The notes under the pieces were generated by a model. That model was not told the DNA's origin, ran no database searches, and saw nothing but the letters and a program-made list of their open reading frames with translations. From Geothrix edaphica (GTDB lineage Bacteria > Acidobacteriota > Holophagae > Holophagales > Holophagaceae), in contig NZ_BSDC01000003.1 of NCBI RefSeq assembly GCF_030268045.1, forward strand, positions 1 to 64,000: 64,000 bases of DNA. The letters are read 5' to 3'. Shown here in pieces: positions 18,701 to 25,334 of the stretch. The first letter of the stretch is position 1. Each line of letters opens with the position of its first letter. The position numbers and the translations under genes were made by a program.

Positions 18701-20399
18701 GCCCCCAGACATGCTCAGCACCATGTTCAGCATCTACTTGAACCGCGGTGTAAAGGACGCCTTCAAACATCGCTACTTGGTGGACGGAGATCCCTCCCTC
18801 TTCCACGAGGATAAAGCTCCCACGGGACAAATCCTGGGCGACACCCGAGTCAGCGCCAACGAGGACGCCATCGTTGTCTTCGGAATGCGGAAGGGCGCCC
18901 GGAGCTACTACGCGTTGGGATTGACGTCTTCTTCTGATAGCGCCGTCCAACCCGATGCGCCAAAAATCCTCTGGATCCTGGATCCCCAAAAGGCCTCGTC
19001 TTCGGATCAGGTCAAAAAAATGGGTATGAGTACTGCTGTCCCAACTTTCGCCTACGTCAGCACGGACGGCACGGTGGCAACCAGAAAAGCCGCTGTTTTC
19101 CTGTCTGGTGGCTATGCCAACGCCCAGGTGAACAGCGGTTACCTCGCCAGTGGCACAATCACCAATGGTGAAGGCATGGGTCGCTCCATCATTGCCCTCC
19201 AGGTAAAGGATGGCAGTGTTCTCAAGTCGTGGGACTGGTCTAGCAGCGCGTCTGTTGGTGCTATTCCTGCCGGCGTGACGCCAGTCGCCATTTTCCAGAA
19301 CTCCGATCTCATTCAGAGAATATATTTTGCTGACATGAACGGTAATGTCATGGCCCTGAATGGAGACCCAACCCAGACCAACATCGTTGCTGGAACTGGT
19401 GTCACCAACGCCACGGCCCCTGGGTTCAGGGTAGATTCCAGCGACATAACCAAGTGGCTCTCAGGAACAAATTCGCCGCGTTTCATCTACAAGAACTCCG
19501 CATTCCGCTTTACAACCCGCCCCGATGCTTTCCGGCTTAGTGGAAATTATCCCGTGCCCATCGTGGATCCGACTGGGGGGACTAATCCGACCATCAAACC
19601 AATCACTGTGATGGTTTCCATTGGATCTGGCGATTGGAACAACCCAGCTGATATGAGCGAGACCTATACTGGAAATACTACCGTCCAGCCACCCTCAACC
19701 AACCGCATGTTCGTCTTCGCTGATCGCCAGGACAGCGCCAACCTCGACGGGGGGAACCGGGATACAAACGGCATCCTAGATTCGAATCTCCAAGAAATCA
19801 CCGACAACACGAAAAACCTCCCATCTCCTCCAGGAGTAAACAACTCCACCAACTGGGTCACCACCTATAGTTCAAGCAAGGTTACGCCCGGCAGCAGCGA
19901 CTATATTTTTAAGTTAAAATCCGGTTATTACTACTCACTACTTGATGGCACGCTTCCTAAGGCCGTCGGAGGCAAAACCCACGATAAGTTGTTGGTCAGT
20001 CCGCTCACCAAGGAAGGGACCATTTTCTTCTCCCTTTTCAACATCAATGGAAATAGTGGATTTGGTTGTGCCTCCAATGCCTTCACTCGTACCTTCCGCG
20101 AGTGCGACATTCTTCGCCCCCTTGCCATTGCAACCGAAGTAAATGCGCCTTCGACGGTGAGCGACATCAGCTCTGTGGATAAGGGACAAGACAGTTGCAC
20201 CGGACTTGCCTTCTTCTTCAACTCTTTGAGCAGCCAACTGGCAGATGCAGGCGATCGGGTCGTACAGGGTGGAGCGGTCAGTTCCAAAACTGGTTCCTTC
20301 GACCAACAGACGGGTGCCAACACTCCTGATATTAAGTTCGTCAAGGACTCTGATATCAACCGCGGATTCAAATTGCGCACTTGGCGCGTCATTCGCTGA
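15720..20399 (+). CDS. pilY1: PilY1-like type IV pilus tip adhesin
   Basis: The 1559-residue secreted protein has a signal peptide (about 1-26, PFAQAQ). The C-terminal half carries the PilY1/PilC beta-propeller signatures in order: IFGDIINSAPLAVE, LLVGTNGGMLHCF, ELWAFVPPDML, HRYLVDGDPSLF, IVVFGMRKGARSYYALGL and IYFADMNGNVMALNGD. PilY1 sits at the pilus tip and controls extension, retraction and surface contact. The N-terminal half normally has a von Willebrand A domain with DxSxS; here the nearest match is VLDFTTGSRAV, so the metal site seems degenerate or lost. Length is above the usual 1100-1300 residues. It ends the operon before a strong terminator. Confidence 0.85.
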   Translation: MNMRSALHRGLRGILVAFLFVPFAQAQIEPQLMTKTDLLDVYQADAGHPQLVTVLDFTTGSRAVFEPGKYLTQPTRTGWLGGVQSFGDPIGLGAAGITDGKDYGFIFVMKSGTHEVYLQRWPNSKQIYGTTAGVPYVGVPYDFRSSFVGTPVTDTDPAVAIPKITHVRFTINGRSVDLPCPSRLFDSPYTFTSKDAYTLGTSTNVSKHANGTVIYDKWSDSHPTLTDDDPALALALNGTVLTGYTAIGNFFYTYDYLSWIFGATQVRNADGTGVVNAPTSGVYASPRGYAVPDTTENVSYPTGLALTYDTNGKVVSGTVQTSVGSAEGWKNGLPVMTRYQSEKVAGINVFLNIGSDSNVDWIYRFLDPYVDNALGSEEGGSSNSAGIPANPNQSAIWNDATRGNRKFVRKLLSADLASNDTALQKMGPSGWFSIGTTVKVRGVDVTTYDAMDLFNFGGRSNPDPRTPQPWAYALANTYYRATVEKNSSIFTAGSNACPGKAYVLIFPTLGVTDSYGTASVPLTTTNVNQAAAAAYITYTEHGNKYLMGGSYLAMPTASSLLPGTEFFHPQALASVAAYQDGSANSGPWGAAWEVNPATTRGPSNPGTQTMVISLGIPGSYKLKAGNNARNPEEAYFRIAQASDPSRTDLGYGKWQSANGRPDDASVLDGGKVYYYYSTDPAALEKNWDDVLQKIVAGSASLSAPATPSTGARTTTQAYFGIFKTSRTPVWSGNLYSVGIKRVIDPTTKKEVFSFYGNTGESTIGCVPLFDTDGNPILDASGKPVTQCGLNNFDDHHLWSAFDIFGNYLATELPAGTTVHTENVLGSPKLWSNRTIFTLLPGSTPTKVSFESNYTSPDSDPLISALRTTFAGLFPAGTSDTDKNTAINGFIDFYRGKNITDPSKNRIGIFGDIINSAPLAVELSSDNLPSGVAWPSTAIINSSPVSTKDPHVRLLLVGTNGGMLHCFVEQAYALPTADPTFDQVTAKANELWAFVPPDMLSTMFSIYLNRGVKDAFKHRYLVDGDPSLFHEDKAPTGQILGDTRVSANEDAIVVFGMRKGARSYYALGLTSSSDSAVQPDAPKILWILDPQKASSSDQVKKMGMSTAVPTFAYVSTDGTVATRKAAVFLSGGYANAQVNSGYLASGTITNGEGMGRSIIALQVKDGSVLKSWDWSSSASVGAIPAGVTPVAIFQNSDLIQRIYFADMNGNVMALNGDPTQTNIVAGTGVTNATAPGFRVDSSDITKWLSGTNSPRFIYKNSAFRFTTRPDAFRLSGNYPVPIVDPTGGTNPTIKPITVMVSIGSGDWNNPADMSETYTGNTTVQPPSTNRMFVFADRQDSANLDGGNRDTNGILDSNLQEITDNTKNLPSPPGVNNSTNWVTTYSSSKVTPGSSDYIFKLKSGYYYSLLDGTLPKAVGGKTHDKLLVSPLTKEGTIFFSLFNINGNSGFGCASNAFTRTFRECDILRPLAIATEVNAPSTVSDISSVDKGQDSCTGLAFFFNSLSSQLADAGDRVVQGGAVSSKTGSFDQQTGANTPDIKFVKDSDINRGFKLRTWRVIR

Positions 20400-20420
20400 A
20401 GCACCTGATTTGTCATAGAA

Positions 20421-20446
20421 AGGGCCCCTTCGGGGGCCCTTTTTTC
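20421..20446 (+). terminator. Rho-independent terminator after the pilin operon
   Basis: AGGGCCCC, a short loop and GGGGGCCCT are followed by a T-run. It lies 22 bases after the pilY1 stop. The convergent priA gene ends at its far edge, and the A-run on the other side lets it work for both directions. Confidence 0.9.
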
Positions 20447-22715
20447 ATCCGAACTGGATGGGGTCCCGGTCCAGGCTGATGGGACCGGCGGGAGCCAGCG
20501 GGTGGCGGGCGAGGACTTCGCCGAGGGCTCCCCGGGGTCCCTTGAGCAGCAGGTGCATGCGCCAGCGGTCCCGCACGCGGGGCACGGGCGCCTCCAGGGG
20601 ACCGAGCACCCGCAGACCCGGGACGGACAGGCGCTGCCGGAACCCCTCCAGGGCCTCCCGGGCCTCCTTCAGCGTGTCGGCCTCGGCACGGTAGAGGGTG
20701 AGGGCCGTGAACGGCGGATAGCCCAGGCCCTCGCGGAAGGGCAGCTCCGAGGCCGCGAAGCCTTCGAAGTCCTGGGCCAGGGCAAAGGTGATGGCGGGGT
20801 GCTCCGGTGAGTAGGTCTGGAGGATCACGCGACCCGGCAGCTCCGCACGCCCGGCCCGGCCCGCCACCTGGGTGAGCAGCTGGAAGGTGCGCTCCGAGGC
20901 CCGGAAATCGGCCACCTTCAGGCCCTGGTCCGCGTTGAGCACACCCACGAGGGTGAGCTTCGGGAAGGTGTGGCCCTTGGCCAGCATCTGGGTGCCCACC
21001 AGGATGTCCACTTCCCCGGCCTCGGCGGCCAGCAGGCCGGCTTCAAAGGAGCCGCGGCGACGGGTGGTGTCCCGATCCAGGCGCAGGATGCGGGCGCTGG
21101 GGAAGACCTGCTTCAAGTGCTCCTCCACTTGCTCCGTGCCTTCGCCGACCCCCCGCAGGTGCTCGGCTCCGCAGTCGGGGCAGGCTTCCGGCGGCACAGT
21201 CTCGTGGCCGCAGAGGTGGCAGCGCAGGCGGAAGTCACCCCGGTGGTAGGTGAGCGAGATGGCACAGTGCGGGCAGCCCAGCGTCTTGCCGCAGGCCCGG
21301 CACATCCAGAAGTTCTCGTAGCCCCGGCGGTTCAACAGCAGGAGCGACTGCTCCCCCTTCTCCAGCACGTCCACCAGGGCCTGCATCAGCGGCGGCGCCA
21401 GGATCACCTTCCGGCGCAACTGCCGGTAGGCGTCCCGGAGATCCACGATCTCCACAGTGGGCAGGGTGATCCCCGCGGGGCGCTGCTTCAGCTGGAGCAG
21501 CTGGTAGCGGCCGGCCTGGGCCGCCTGCCAGCTCTCCAGGCTGGGCGTCGCGCTGCCCAGGAGGATGGGGCAGCCTTCAAGCTGGGCCCGCTTGATGGCC
21601 AGGTCCCGGGCGTGGATGCGGGGATGTTCCTCGGACTTGTACGAGCCCTCGTGCTCCTCGTCCACGATGATGAGGCCGATGTCGCGCAGCGGGGCCAGCA
21701 CGGCATTCCGGACGCCCACGAAAAGATCCGCGCCATTGAAGAGCAGGCGTACGACATCACCATGCTTCTCGCCGGCGTTGAGACCCGCGTGACCCACGGC
21801 GATGCGGCCGGGGAAGCGGGCCTCCAAGCGGTCCAGGAGCCGCGCGGTGAGGCCGATTTCCGGCACCAGCCACAGCACGCGCCGCCCCTGGGCCAGCACC
21901 CGCTCCGCCAGGGCGAGGTAGACCTCCGTTTTCCCGGACCCCGTCACGCCGTGCAGCAGGTGGACACCGAAGGTCCCGAGCGCCACGGCCTCCAGGGCGG
22001 TCCGCTGCTCCTCGTTGAGGACCACCGTGCGGTCCAGGCCGGCCTCCCGCCGCTGACCCAGCAGGTCCACCCGCTTCATCCGCTCGATGAGCCCCCGCTT
22101 CTCCAGAGTGCCCAGCACCGAGGCCCCGACGCCCGCCGCCTCCAGGAGCTCCGGCTCCATCATGGCCCCGCCCCCATCCTCCAGGGCCAGCAGCACCTTG
22201 GCCTGGGAGGGTGTCACCCGGGGGGGATGGGGCGCGCCGGTGAGCCGGACCTCCGTAAAGCCGGCGCCACGAAGGAGGGGCCGGTGGAGGAGCGTGGGGA
22301 GGAGGGAGGGATCCCGGTGCCAGGCCTCGCCCAGGTCCGCGAGAACTCCCCAGGCCCCGCGCTCGCGGTGGAAGGACAGCCGCTGCCCGTCCTCGTCCGC
22401 CTCCCAGTGGGGCAGCAGGGCCTGGGGCAGGCTCAAGGGCAGCAGGTGGGCCTCCAGACAGCCGTAGTAGCGGGCCGCGAAGGCCTGCAGCTCCCGCAGC
22501 TTCGGCGGCAGCAGAGGGAAGGGATCCAGCACCGCCTCGATGGGCCGGAGCTTGGCCGCGGGCGGGGCTGGGTCGGGCCCCATGGCCAGTCCCACCGCCA
22601 GGCTGTTCCGCACCTTCACCCGCACCCGCACCCCCGCGGGCAGGCCCTCCGGCGCCAGGTAGGTGAGCGGCGGAAGCGGGCGGTTGAGCTGGATGCGGGT
22701 GGGGACGAGGCTCAT
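20445..22715 (-). CDS. priA: Primosomal protein N' (replication restart helicase PriA)
   Basis: PriA recognises stalled forks and reloads the replisome. The 756-residue product has an N-terminal DNA-binding domain, Walker A in GVTGSGKTEVYLALA, the DEEH box (IVDEEHEGSYKSEEHPR), the LGSATPSLESW motif, and a cysteine-rich zinc region (CRACGKTLGCPHC, CHLCG, CPDCG). Helicase C-terminal motifs DILVGTQMLAKGHTFP and QVAGRAGRAELPG follow. I chose ATG at 22715, which overlaps the upstream stop (ATGA); a longer reading to 22811 has no family sequence. It shares the minus strand with the unknown exported protein. Confidence 0.95.
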   Translation of the reverse strand: MSLVPTRIQLNRPLPPLTYLAPEGLPAGVRVRVKVRNSLAVGLAMGPDPAPPAAKLRPIEAVLDPFPLLPPKLRELQAFAARYYGCLEAHLLPLSLPQALLPHWEADEDGQRLSFHRERGAWGVLADLGEAWHRDPSLLPTLLHRPLLRGAGFTEVRLTGAPHPPRVTPSQAKVLLALEDGGGAMMEPELLEAAGVGASVLGTLEKRGLIERMKRVDLLGQRREAGLDRTVVLNEEQRTALEAVALGTFGVHLLHGVTGSGKTEVYLALAERVLAQGRRVLWLVPEIGLTARLLDRLEARFPGRIAVGHAGLNAGEKHGDVVRLLFNGADLFVGVRNAVLAPLRDIGLIIVDEEHEGSYKSEEHPRIHARDLAIKRAQLEGCPILLGSATPSLESWQAAQAGRYQLLQLKQRPAGITLPTVEIVDLRDAYRQLRRKVILAPPLMQALVDVLEKGEQSLLLLNRRGYENFWMCRACGKTLGCPHCAISLTYHRGDFRLRCHLCGHETVPPEACPDCGAEHLRGVGEGTEQVEEHLKQVFPSARILRLDRDTTRRRGSFEAGLLAAEAGEVDILVGTQMLAKGHTFPKLTLVGVLNADQGLKVADFRASERTFQLLTQVAGRAGRAELPGRVILQTYSPEHPAITFALAQDFEGFAASELPFREGLGYPPFTALTLYRAEADTLKEAREALEGFRQRLSVPGLRVLGPLEAPVPRVRDRWRMHLLLKGPRGALGEVLARHPLAPAGPISLDRDPIQFG

Positions 22716-23935
22716 CGGCCCTTCACGGCGAGAGCGCCCCAGCGGGCCGCGAGATCGGGGCGGTTCAGCCGCGTGGCAAGGTCCCGGGCCTTTCCCGGAA
22801 GGCCAGGCCAACCCACCACCTCAGCCGCTTCGCTCAGCATCTGATCGGCGGCCCCGATGTCTCCCTGGGAAACCTGGGCCTCCAGCAAGGGATCCAGCCA
22901 ATCCCAGGACAAGGCGTTGCTGCCCCATTCCATCTGCCCGTCCATGACGGCATCCCGGAGGCCGCTCCAACGGGGTTCCAGCACCTCCCGGACCGTCGTC
23001 CAGTCGCTCCGGGATTTCGCGTCCTTCAGGTATTCCTCGAAAATGCCCTGTGGCGGCCATAACCCCGGCGGCGTTCCGGGCAAGACTGGAATGGTCGCGA
23101 GCAGGGGCTGGAGAGGCCACCCGCCGCACTTCTGGGAGGCGGCAATCCAGAGCTGCCAGGTCGTGAAGCTCTCCGGCGACCGGCGAAGCGTCTCCTCCAG
23201 GGTCGCTTTGTGGCGCACCAGCACCGCGATCATGGACGGAGACTGCTCCGCCGCGGAACTCCGCAGCCGCGGGCTGAACAGAAATCCCAGGGACCCATCG
23301 GGAGAGCCGATGGCCTCCCGAAGGATGAGGTCCAGCTGCTGGGCCGCCGCAGCCCAGATTTTCAGGTCCACCTCGGGATCCAGCGGCTTCACGGGGGCCG
23401 GCTCGGATGGCGCCGGTTTGGATCCGGGGAGGCTCAGGGCCTTCTGCGTCCGCCGGGTTGCCACAACCAGGTATTCCCGGCACAGCGCCGCCCGCGCGTC
23501 CAGGCGGTCCGGGTTCTGCCGGAGGAAAGCCTCCAGTTCCTGCGCCCGGGAAGAGGGTCCAGCCTGCTCCACGGCCCGGCCCAGAGCCCCCGGCATGGGA
23601 GTCTCGGCCCCCTCGGCCTTCACGCGGCCCTTCGCGTCCACCAGGGCCCAGTGGGCTCCCTTCGCCCAGCCGAAGCGCTCCCGGAGGACCGGGGCCAGGG
23701 CATCGGCCTTCTTGCCCCCCGCCACCACCTTCAGCGGCAGGTTCAGCAGGATCATTGGCTCCTCGTCCAGGCCGGACCGCATGGCCGCGCCCCAGGCTGC
23801 GCCCTCGTCCTCCAGCACCAGCCAGGTGCCGAACCGGTTGCGCTTCAGTTCCCGGTTGAAGGCATCGGCGGGGGAGGCTGGTGGGCGCTGGGCCATCAGA
23901 ATGGCCGGCAGCAGCAACAGCATCAGACTGCGCAT
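22712..23935 (-). CDS. Exported protein of unknown function
   Basis: The 407-residue product begins with a signal peptide (MRSLMLLLLPAILMAQ) and is otherwise soluble. The first third reads like a short thioredoxin- or redox-like fold (MILLNLPLKVV, WALVDAKGRV) but no active-site cysteines are present. The rest is helical with W-rich segments (TWQLWIAASQKCGGWPLQPL) and could be TPR-like: the text on rows of LEAFLRQNPDRLDARAALCREYL suits a TPR helix. I do not recognise a named family. It is translationally coupled to priA and divergent from tsaD, with only 35 bases between starts. Confidence 0.7.
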   Translation of the reverse strand: MRSLMLLLLPAILMAQRPPASPADAFNRELKRNRFGTWLVLEDEGAAWGAAMRSGLDEEPMILLNLPLKVVAGGKKADALAPVLRERFGWAKGAHWALVDAKGRVKAEGAETPMPGALGRAVEQAGPSSRAQELEAFLRQNPDRLDARAALCREYLVVATRRTQKALSLPGSKPAPSEPAPVKPLDPEVDLKIWAAAAQQLDLILREAIGSPDGSLGFLFSPRLRSSAAEQSPSMIAVLVRHKATLEETLRRSPESFTTWQLWIAASQKCGGWPLQPLLATIPVLPGTPPGLWPPQGIFEEYLKDAKSRSDWTTVREVLEPRWSGLRDAVMDGQMEWGSNALSWDWLDPLLEAQVSQGDIGAADQMLSEAAEVVGWPGLPGKARDLATRLNRPDLAARWGALAVKGR

Positions 23936-23970
23936 GAGGTAGGCTCCAGGTGCCAAGTTACACTATCCGG

Positions 23971-24993
23971 ATGCTGGTCCTGGGCCTGGAATCCTCCTGC
24001 GACGACTGCTCCGCCGCCGTGGTGGAGGAAACGCCCTCTGGACCGGTGCTCAGGTCCCTGGTGCGCGAGAGCCAGGACGCCATCCACGGCCCCTTTGGAG
24101 GCGTGGTGCCCGAGCTGGCGGCCCGGGAGCACCTCCTCCAGGTGCGCTCGGTCATGGCCGGGGCCCTGGCCCAGGCCGGAGTCGGGCTGGACGAGCTCGA
24201 CCGCCTCGCCGTCACCCGCGGCCCCGGGCTGGTGGGCAGCCTGCTGGCCACCTTCAGCGCCAGCAAGGCCGTGGCTTGGCGGGAAGGCCTGCCCTGGGTG
24301 GGTGTCCACCATCTGCTCGGCCACCTGAACGCCGCCCGGTTCGCCGCGCCGGACCTGCCCTTCCCGGCCCTGGTGCTGCTGGTCTCCGGAGGACACACCC
24401 ATCTCTACCTGGCCAGGGACTGGACCTCGCTCCAGCTGCTGCAGAAGACCCGAGACGATGCGGCGGGCGAGGCCTTCGACAAGACCGCCCGCATGCTCAA
24501 CCTGGGCTACCCCGGCGGCCCGGTCGTGGACACCTGCGCCCAGGCCGCGCCCCGCGCCGCGGAGCCCTTCACGCCGCCGAAGTTCCGCGACGGCAAGGCC
24601 TCCTGGAGTTTCTCCGGCCTGAAGACCGGTGTGAAACTGCGGGTGGAGCGGAACCCCCGCCTGGCCGGGGCGGGGGCCGCGGATCCTGAGGTGCAGGCCC
24701 TCTGCCGCAGCCTGCAGGAAGCCATCTCCACCTGGCTGCTGAAACCGGTTCCGGACCTGGCCCGGGAACACGGGGCGCGAAGCCTGGTGATCAGTGGCGG
24801 CGTGGCCTGCAACTCGCGGTTGCGGAGCGACGCCGCGGCCCTGGCAGCCCGGGAGGGCCTCACCCTGGCCATCCCCGAGCCGCGCCTCTGCACCGACAAC
24901 GGCGCCATGATCGCCGCGGCGGGCGCCCTGCTGCCGACGGATGCGGAGCCCTGGATCCAGAACGCCGACGCGGACCTCAAACTCGGAGCCTGA
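23971..24993 (+). CDS. tsaD: tRNA N6-threonylcarbamoyladenosine transferase TsaD
   Basis: TsaD transfers the threonylcarbamoyl group to A37 of tRNAs that read ANN codons. The 340-residue protein has the family start MLVLGLESSCDDCSAAVV, the metal motif VHHLLGHLNAA (H114, H118), LLVSGGHTHLY, GEAFDKTARMLNLGYPGGP and SLVISGGVACNSRLR. The first residues match the family start, so I take ATG at 23971 rather than GTG at 23950. It runs into gatC after one base. Its promoter shares a very short divergent space with the unknown exported gene. Confidence 0.95.
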   Translation: MLVLGLESSCDDCSAAVVEETPSGPVLRSLVRESQDAIHGPFGGVVPELAAREHLLQVRSVMAGALAQAGVGLDELDRLAVTRGPGLVGSLLATFSASKAVAWREGLPWVGVHHLLGHLNAARFAAPDLPFPALVLLVSGGHTHLYLARDWTSLQLLQKTRDDAAGEAFDKTARMLNLGYPGGPVVDTCAQAAPRAAEPFTPPKFRDGKASWSFSGLKTGVKLRVERNPRLAGAGAADPEVQALCRSLQEAISTWLLKPVPDLAREHGARSLVISGGVACNSRLRSDAAALAAREGLTLAIPEPRLCTDNGAMIAAAGALLPTDAEPWIQNADADLKLGA

Positions 24994-24994
24994 C

Positions 24995-25279
24995 ATGGAC
25001 GTGACCCGCGAGGATGTGCTGCGTTGTGCCGCCCTGGCCCACCTGAGCCTGCGGGAGGACGAGGTCGAGCCCATGCGCCTGGCCATGGCGCGCATGCTCA
25101 CCCACGCGGCCAGCCTGGACGGACTGGCCCTGGACCAGGTGGAACCCATGCTCACGGGTCTGGATCGCCCTCTGCCCCGCCGGGAGGATGAGCCGCATGA
25201 CACCTTCACCCAGGCCCAGGCTCTGGCCAATGCGCCAGAGCAGGACCGGGGCCACTTCGTCGTCCCCAAAGTGCTATGA
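24995..25279 (+). CDS. gatC: Aspartyl/glutamyl-tRNA amidotransferase subunit C
   Basis: GatC is the small scaffold subunit of the GatCAB complex that converts misacylated Glu-tRNA(Gln) or Asp-tRNA(Asn). The 94-residue product starts MDVTREDVLRCAALAHLSLR, the typical GatC N-terminus, and has the ALDQVEPM region and the C-terminal FVVPKVL end. It begins one base after the tsaD stop with GGAG upstream. gatA and gatB are not adjacent, so the complex is encoded in separate places. Confidence 0.9.
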   Translation: MDVTREDVLRCAALAHLSLREDEVEPMRLAMARMLTHAASLDGLALDQVEPMLTGLDRPLPRREDEPHDTFTQAQALANAPEQDRGHFVVPKVL

Positions 25280-25287
25280 CCAACAGG

Positions 25288-25315
25288 GTAAGCGGCCCCT
25301 GCAGGGGCCGCTTAC
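25288..25315. terminator. Perfect 28-base palindrome between convergent gatC and TonB receptor genes
   Basis: GTAAGCGGCCCCTG is followed directly by its exact complement, giving 14-bp arms without a spacer. It sits eight bases after the gatC stop and 20 before the end of the convergent receptor gene. No long T-run follows, so it probably ends transcription from both sides by hairpin strength. Confidence 0.6.
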
Positions 25316-25334
25316 CGTTGAACCACAACTGAGG

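Noticed and set aside
20970-22844. Long antisense frame across priA
   Set aside because: Same effect of high GC; priA motifs fit the minus strand fully.
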